From the NCBI GenBank assembly GCA_958296235.1, contig OY282457.1, positions 4,397,338 through 4,461,337 on the forward strand: 64,000 nucleotides of DNA, read 5' to 3'. The position numbers were made by a program, and so were the translations under genes. The notes below the pieces were generated by a model. That model was not told the DNA's origin. It did no database searches and saw only the letters and a program-made list of their open reading frames with translations. Shown in pieces: positions 60,239-64,000 of the stretch (positions are counted from its first letter, which is position 1; each line of letters starts with the position of its first letter). The stretch comes from an uncultured Candidatus Binatia bacterium (GTDB taxonomy: Bacteria; Desulfobacterota; Binatia; Bin18).

Positions 60239-61492
60239 TTGCTCTACAGCAAGGTGTCCATCTATGGCGCTATCTTTCTTGGTCTTAACCTTATCCTGCT
60301 GATTGTCCTGCGCGTCTTTTATGTAAATGCTTGGAGCGCTCTGACACGGGAAGACGCTCTGGTTGAGAACAGCACCGCGTTCCTGTTTTTCCTGACCGCC
60401 CTGTTGTTGCTTGCAATCGCTGCCAGGGGGCGGGGCGTACCCGGCAGGTGGCTCTATCTTCTTGGCGCGTTTGCTTTTGTGTTCGCCGCTGGTGAGGAAA
60501 TCAGTTGGGGACAGCGTATATTCGGGTTTGAAACGCCCAGCTATCTTCGGGAAATAAATCTTCAAAACGAGTTCAATCTTCACAACATTGAGGTGGTTGC
60601 GTTTCAGCAGGTCTATCGAGTGGGAATGATGATCCTCTGTGTCGCAACCAGCGCGGCATATTTTGCTCGAAAATCAAGTTTCTTTGGAGTTCCGTTTCCG
60701 TCAATTCTGCTCATGTATTGTTTTCTTTTGGTGTATGCCTACCTGCCCCAAGACATCATTGGGCGATTCCCCTTGTCCATTTTTACGAGACAACATATGT
60801 TGTTGCTCCTTTTCGTCGCCTACGCGTGCTTTTCCAGGGAGAGACGGCTGTTCACCCTGTCCGTCCTCTTCCTCGCCGCTATGGTTCCTGGAGAATCCAT
60901 CTTACATACAACGGGCCTAGGCGGCTGGGAGGGGCGCGAGTATCTGTTCAGTATCGCCTGCGTTGTCTATGCAGGCGAACTTTTTCTCACACAGCACAAG
61001 TCTCTGACGCCGACACGTGTGGCGGACTGGCTGGCGTGGTCAGTTCTTGTGTGCGTGAGTATCGTAGGTGTGTTGATGGTCATAGAGGTACCCGGTTTGT
61101 TGGCTGAGAGCATCCGCCGAGACCGGTTCACAAATAGGATAGTTGATGGCGCTCTTGAGCCGATACGCCGCGCTAACTTCGACATCTTTTACAACGACGA
61201 AGAGCCCATGCTGGTCTACGCCAAGACGGACTGCGTCCCGTCCGATACAGAGGCAACCTTCTTCCTGCACGTCATTCCCGCCAATACCAACGACCTGCCC
61301 TTCTCCCGCAGGCAGTATGAATTTGACAACCTAGACTTCAACTGGGATAACTTGAATGCTATCCACTCCAAAGGGAAATGTGTGGGGGCGGTCCAACTCC
61401 CCGACTACCCCATCGTCCGCATCCGAACCGGCCAATTCATCCCCAGCAAAGGGCCCATCTGGCAAGAGGAGTTCTCTCTGCTTTCCAGGTAG
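60239..61492 (+). CDS. Polytopic membrane protein with GEEISWGQR motif
   Basis: 417 residues with about eight hydrophobic segments and a C-terminal soluble domain (after about 290: FYNDEEPMLVYAKTDCVPSD). A conserved-looking loop AAGEEISWGQRIFGFETP, followed by LQNEFNLHN, occurs in a family of uncharacterised bacterial membrane proteins; function unknown. The start is doubtful: TTG 60239 has GGAG only 2 nt away, and an internal GTG at 60251 is possible. An ATG at 60190 lies in the +1 frame, so a frameshift or sequencing error near 60200-60240 is conceivable. Confidence 0.75.
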   Translation: MLYSKVSIYGAIFLGLNLILLIVLRVFYVNAWSALTREDALVENSTAFLFFLTALLLLAIAARGRGVPGRWLYLLGAFAFVFAAGEEISWGQRIFGFETPSYLREINLQNEFNLHNIEVVAFQQVYRVGMMILCVATSAAYFARKSSFFGVPFPSILLMYCFLLVYAYLPQDIIGRFPLSIFTRQHMLLLLFVAYACFSRERRLFTLSVLFLAAMVPGESILHTTGLGGWEGREYLFSIACVVYAGELFLTQHKSLTPTRVADWLAWSVLVCVSIVGVLMVIEVPGLLAESIRRDRFTNRIVDGALEPIRRANFDIFYNDEEPMLVYAKTDCVPSDTEATFFLHVIPANTNDLPFSRRQYEFDNLDFNWDNLNAIHSKGKCVGAVQLPDYPIVRIRTGQFIPSKGPIWQEEFSLLSR

Positions 61493-61532
61493 CCTGGAGG
61501 TCAGGTGAGCGAAGCGTAACCGAACATCACCT

Positions 61533-61868
61533 CTATTCTCCGTACATCTCCGTGATGAGGCGTCGGAGTTGAGCCGCTTCCTCTGGAGATAGCCTGTCGA
61601 CCCGCCGCCGCAATCGTCGTTTGCTGACGGCGCGTATTTGGTCCACTGCGATTTCAGCTTCCTTCCCTGCGCATTGAATCTGTAGCCGGCTCCGCCACTG
61701 AGGATGTACCGTGGAGGTCAGGGGACAGACAACGACCGTATCCAGAAACTGATTCATCTCATCCTGACTGACCACTACGACCGGCCGCACCTTCTGGATT
61801 TCTCCACCCACCGTGGGATTGAGGTCGGCAAAATAAACAGCGTAGCGCCTGGGAAAGGCCGCCATCAA
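61533..61868 (-). CDS. mazF: MazF/PemK-family endoribonuclease toxin
   Basis: A 111-residue toxin that cleaves mRNA at short motifs. The fold is recognised from FPRRYAVYFADLNPTVGGEI, VRPVVVVSQDEMN, TVVVCPLTSTV and IAVDQIRAVSKRRLRRRVDR. The catalytic Arg of KVRPVVVV and the Thr/Ser of CPLTST are present. It overlaps the antitoxin by ATGA. The C-terminus LRRLITEMYGE is normal, so the toxin looks intact. Confidence 0.92.
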   Translation of the reverse strand: MMAAFPRRYAVYFADLNPTVGGEIQKVRPVVVVSQDEMNQFLDTVVVCPLTSTVHPQWRSRLQIQCAGKEAEIAVDQIRAVSKRRLRRRVDRLSPEEAAQLRRLITEMYGE

Positions 61869-62134
61869 TCCAGCCCATCGGCGACCGTCGCGTCGAGGTC
61901 CCGCCAGTCCTCGTCGGTCGCGGCCATGTCGCGGTAGGTGTCTTTCCAGGAGAGCTTGTCTTTTTTCGGGCCATGCAAAAAGATACCGTCTCCCGTCTCC
62001 TCCAGGACAAGCGAGTCGCTCCAGCCGTATTTCTGGAGTAACGCCTTCGGAAGACGGATGCCCTTGGAGTTGCCGATAGCGATCAATTTAACGGCTCGCG
62101 CGCCGCGGACGCCGGGTGCTTCGCTCATTGTCAT
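61865..62134 (-). CDS. mazE: AbrB/MazE-family antitoxin
   Basis: An 89-residue antitoxin with a SpoVT/AbrB swapped-hairpin domain (VKLIAIGNSKGIRLPKALLQ, then WSDSLVLEETGDGIFL). An acidic C-terminal tail (DMAATDEDWRDLDATVADGL) would occupy the MazF active site. AAGGAG precedes the ATG at 62134. The operon has a clear palindromic operator. Confidence 0.92.
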   Translation of the reverse strand: MTMSEAPGVRGARAVKLIAIGNSKGIRLPKALLQKYGWSDSLVLEETGDGIFLHGPKKDKLSWKDTYRDMAATDEDWRDLDATVADGLD

Positions 62135-62154
62135 GGTTCTCCTTAACGGGGAAT

Positions 62155-62190
62155 AGTAATTACGGTAATTACTCGCTCGACTCCGGTCAA
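62155..62190 (-). promoter_or_regulatory. mazEF promoter and operator
   Basis: On the minus strand TTGACC (62190-62185) is followed after 17 nt by TACCGT (62167-62162). A perfect 19-bp palindrome, AGTAATTACGGTAATTACT (62155-62173), covers the -10 box. This matches autorepression by the MazE-MazF complex. Confidence 0.65.
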
Positions 62191-62221
62191 GACTGCTCCT
62201 CTCCGTGTGTCGTCACGCATT

Positions 62222-62368
62222 CGGGTAGTGTCTCACTTTGAAATCCTCCCTCACCCCAGCCCGCTCCCGCCAGGGGAGAGGGGGCCGACATTCCCTCCCC
62301 CTGGAGGGGAGGGCCAGGGGGGGATGCGCCGCAGACAGAAGGACGAGGCGAAACTGAGACACCACCCG
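62222..62368. mobile_element. MITE-like element, 147 bp
   Basis: The ends form near-perfect inverted repeats: CGGGTAGTGTCTCACTTTG at 62222-62240 and, on the other strand, CGGGTGGTGTCTCAGTTTC ending at 62368 (16 of 19 identical). The interior is a G/C-rich dispersed-repeat type (CCCTCACCCCAGCCCGC; AGGGGAGAGGGG) with strong secondary structure and no coding capacity. It fills most of the 320-bp gap between mazE and the acyl-CoA dehydrogenase gene. Confidence 0.65.
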
Positions 62369-62454
62369 TATTCAGCGAGGGTATGCGTTTGTCCCGGCGA
62401 GTGGGTATCGGCTCAGGAACGACGTTTCATCCCGCTCGGACTACGCTGACGGCC

Positions 62455-63753
62455 TCACAGATTCCCCACTGCCAACTCCAGCATCTCGCCGTACTTCTGA
62501 ATCGCCTGCTCACGCAGCGCCGGCAAATGGCCGGTGGGGAACAGGCCCTTGGTGCCTTCGTACTCGCGCAGCACCTGGCGGGCGACGGTGACCTTGTGTA
62601 CTTCGGTCGGGCCGTCGGCCAGGCCCATGACGAAGGACTCGGTGATCTGCTTGGAAAACGGCATCTCGTTGGATACGCCCAGCGAACCGTGCAAGTAGAG
62701 CGCCCGGCAGGCCACGTCGTGAAAGACTTTGGGCATCTGGGCTTTGACTGCGGCAATGTCCTTGCGCACCTTGCGGTAATCCTTGTACTTGTCGATGCGC
62801 CAGGCCGTTTGCAATACTAGCAGCCGGAACTGCTCAATCTCGATCCAGGAGTCGGCGATTTTTTCCTGCACCATCTGTTTGTTGGCCAGGATTTCGCCCT
62901 GGGTTTCGCGCGATAACACCCGCTCGCACATCAGGTCGAACGATTTCTTGACCTGACCAATGGTGCGCATGGCGTGGTGAATCCGCCCGCCCCCCAAGCG
63001 TGTCTGGGCGACCTCAAAGCCCTGGCCGGGTCCACCCAGAATATGGTCGGCGGGAATCCGCACGTCTTCATAGCTGATATAGGCGTGGTCGCCCTCGTCT
63101 TCGGACTCTTCGCCAATACCGACATTGCGGATTATGTTAATGCCCGGCGTGTCTGCCGGCACTACGAACATGGACATGCTCTGATAGGGCGCGGCGTCCG
63201 GGTCGGTCACGGCCATGACGATCAGAAAGCTGGCCCAGCGGGCGTTGGATGAGAACCACTTCTGTCCATTGATGACCCACTGGTCTCCGTCCCGTTCAGC
63301 TTTGCATTTGAACATCTTGGGGTCTGCGCCGGCGTGCGGCTCGGTCATGGAAAAGCACGACACGATCTCGTTGTTGAGCAGGGGTGTGAGAAAGCGCTCT
63401 TTCAGTTCCGGGCTGCCGTAGTGGGCCAGAATCTCACTGTTGCCCGTATCCGGTGCCTGGCAGCCAAAGACGATGGACGCAAAGCGGGAGCGACCCAGTA
63501 TTTCGTTCATGAGGGCGAGCTTGAGTTGGCCGTAGCCGGGGCCGCCCAGTTCCGGCCCCAGGTGACAGGCCCACAGACCGCGCTGCCTGACCTGTTTCTG
63601 GAGTTTGGGCACGATTTTTCTGTTGCGCGGATTCTGAATATCGTACGGATTGCCTAAAATATGGTCTAAGGGTTCAACCTCGTCACGGACAAATTCTGTA
63701 ATCCAATCCAGTTCTTTTTGAAATTCCGGCTCTGTTTCAAAACCCCAGGACAT
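62455..63753 (-). CDS. Acyl-CoA dehydrogenase family protein
   Basis: FAD-dependent acyl-CoA dehydrogenase of 432 residues from ATG 63753 (AAAGGAGG upstream; the frame to 63879 lacks support). Motifs: GLWACHLGPELGGPGYGQLK, CFSMTEPHAGADPKMFKCKA, WVINGQKWFSSNARWA, LGGPGQGFEVAQTRLGGGRI and the C-terminal MGLADGPTEVHKVTVARQVL. The proline-free HLGPELGG and long C-terminus resemble ACAD10/11-like and FadE-like members acting on branched or medium-chain acyl-CoAs. It is downstream of a TA locus read in the opposite direction. Confidence 0.93.
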   Translation of the reverse strand: MSWGFETEPEFQKELDWITEFVRDEVEPLDHILGNPYDIQNPRNRKIVPKLQKQVRQRGLWACHLGPELGGPGYGQLKLALMNEILGRSRFASIVFGCQAPDTGNSEILAHYGSPELKERFLTPLLNNEIVSCFSMTEPHAGADPKMFKCKAERDGDQWVINGQKWFSSNARWASFLIVMAVTDPDAAPYQSMSMFVVPADTPGINIIRNVGIGEESEDEGDHAYISYEDVRIPADHILGGPGQGFEVAQTRLGGGRIHHAMRTIGQVKKSFDLMCERVLSRETQGEILANKQMVQEKIADSWIEIEQFRLLVLQTAWRIDKYKDYRKVRKDIAAVKAQMPKVFHDVACRALYLHGSLGVSNEMPFSKQITESFVMGLADGPTEVHKVTVARQVLREYEGTKGLFPTGHLPALREQAIQKYGEMLELAVGNL

Positions 63754-63860
63754 ACGCCCCTCCTTTATCGTGGTATTTTCTCTTGCGTGAGCGCCGCCAG
63801 AGTAGTCTGTTGCTCCGCATCTGTCGATGTCCTCTGTTCGACGCACCCGCCCAACGTCTC

Positions 63861-63907
63861 TTGACATGATCTGATACACAATACAGAATTAGCTAGATTT
63901 AGCTAGT
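63861..63907 (+). promoter_or_regulatory. Promoter and repeat operator before Phd-like antitoxin
   Basis: TTGACA (63861-63866), 17-nt spacer, CAGAAT (63884-63889). Just downstream, TTAGCTAG is repeated (TTAGCTAGATTTAGCTAG, 63890-63907). Each half contains the self-complementary TAGCTA, a layout suited to cooperative binding by a Phd-type antitoxin. Confidence 0.55.
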
Positions 63908-63918
63908 GGAGGACTCAA

Positions 63919-64000
63919 ATGAAAGTGAACATGCACGAAGCCAAGTCGCAACTGTCGCGCTTGGCGAAGTTGGCGTGGCAGGGCGAGGAAGTCATCATCG
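63919..64000 (+). CDS. Phd/YefM-type antitoxin (N-terminus only)
   Basis: ATG 63919 with GGAGG 6 nt upstream encodes MKVNMHEAKSQLSRLAKLAW and then QGEEVII up to the window edge. This is the Phd N-terminal DNA-binding pattern (VNMHEAKSQLSRL). The partner toxin, usually a PIN or Doc protein, would lie beyond the window. Confidence 0.85.
   Translation, partial: MKVNMHEAKSQLSRLAKLAWQGEEVII

Overview
The window is chromosomal DNA of a Gram-negative bacterium with fairly high GC. Core genes (recO, grpE-dnaK-dnaJ, thiL, rpsU-dnaG, rnpB, folE) lie among many short catabolic cassettes: luciferase-like flavin oxidoreductases, CaiB-type CoA transferase, amidase, FAH-family hydrolase, short-chain dehydrogenases, glutathione transferases and acyl-CoA dehydrogenase. 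That mixture, with secreted ankyrin-repeat proteins and abundant toxin-antitoxin (TA) loci, resembles uncultivated Tectomicrobia (Entotheonella-like), Binatota or deltaproteobacterial lineages, possibly host-associated. The taxonomic statement is inference, not a database match.

Layout. 1-3.5 kb: pyruvate phosphate dikinase (C-terminus off the window) and recO on the minus strand. 3.5-9.4 kb: grpE, dnaK, dnaJ, thiL and larB on the plus strand, with a strong sigma70-like promoter before grpE. 9.4-16.1 kb: GFA-type protein, two luciferase-like oxidoreductases, CoA transferase, a GST-like protein and an ABC1/UbiB kinase-like protein. 16.1-21.4 kb: an accessory module. A fused nuclease/N6-adenine methylase and a DUF4062 protein converge, and each is preceded by a copy of the same roughly 290-bp leader, so the module is bounded by long imperfect inverted repeats. 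21.4-28.7 kb: thioredoxin-like DUF255 protein, two tandem CLC channels/antiporters and a nitroreductase. 28.9-36.0 kb: rpsU, dnaG, a CAT-anticodon tRNA, a coiled-coil zinc-ribbon protein, rnpB, an AMIN protein, an AMIN-TolC fusion and folE. 36.0-43.2 kb: an acyl-CoA carboxylase beta subunit, then three ankyrin genes that have spread by segmental duplication, with a TA pair between them and a luciferase-like oxidoreductase at the end. 43.3-45.3 kb: a Phd/RelE-type pair, a histidine phosphatase remnant, a secreted cyclase and a TA pair with a truncated PIN toxin. 45.3-56.7 kb: metabolic genes. 56.9-58.3 kb: an AT-richer orphan behind a promoter with a palindromic operator. 58.3-64 kb: AhpD-like, SDR and VOC genes, a membrane protein, mazEF, a MITE-like element, acyl-CoA dehydrogenase and the start of another Phd antitoxin.

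The best candidate for an undescribed system is the inverted-repeat-bounded methylase-nuclease plus DUF4062 module (about 16.3-21.4 kb). The ankyrin array, whose duplication units carry a fragment of the neighbouring oxidoreductase gene, is the next most interesting region. Five TA loci, two of them damaged or cut by the window edge, lie between 38.6 kb and the right end.
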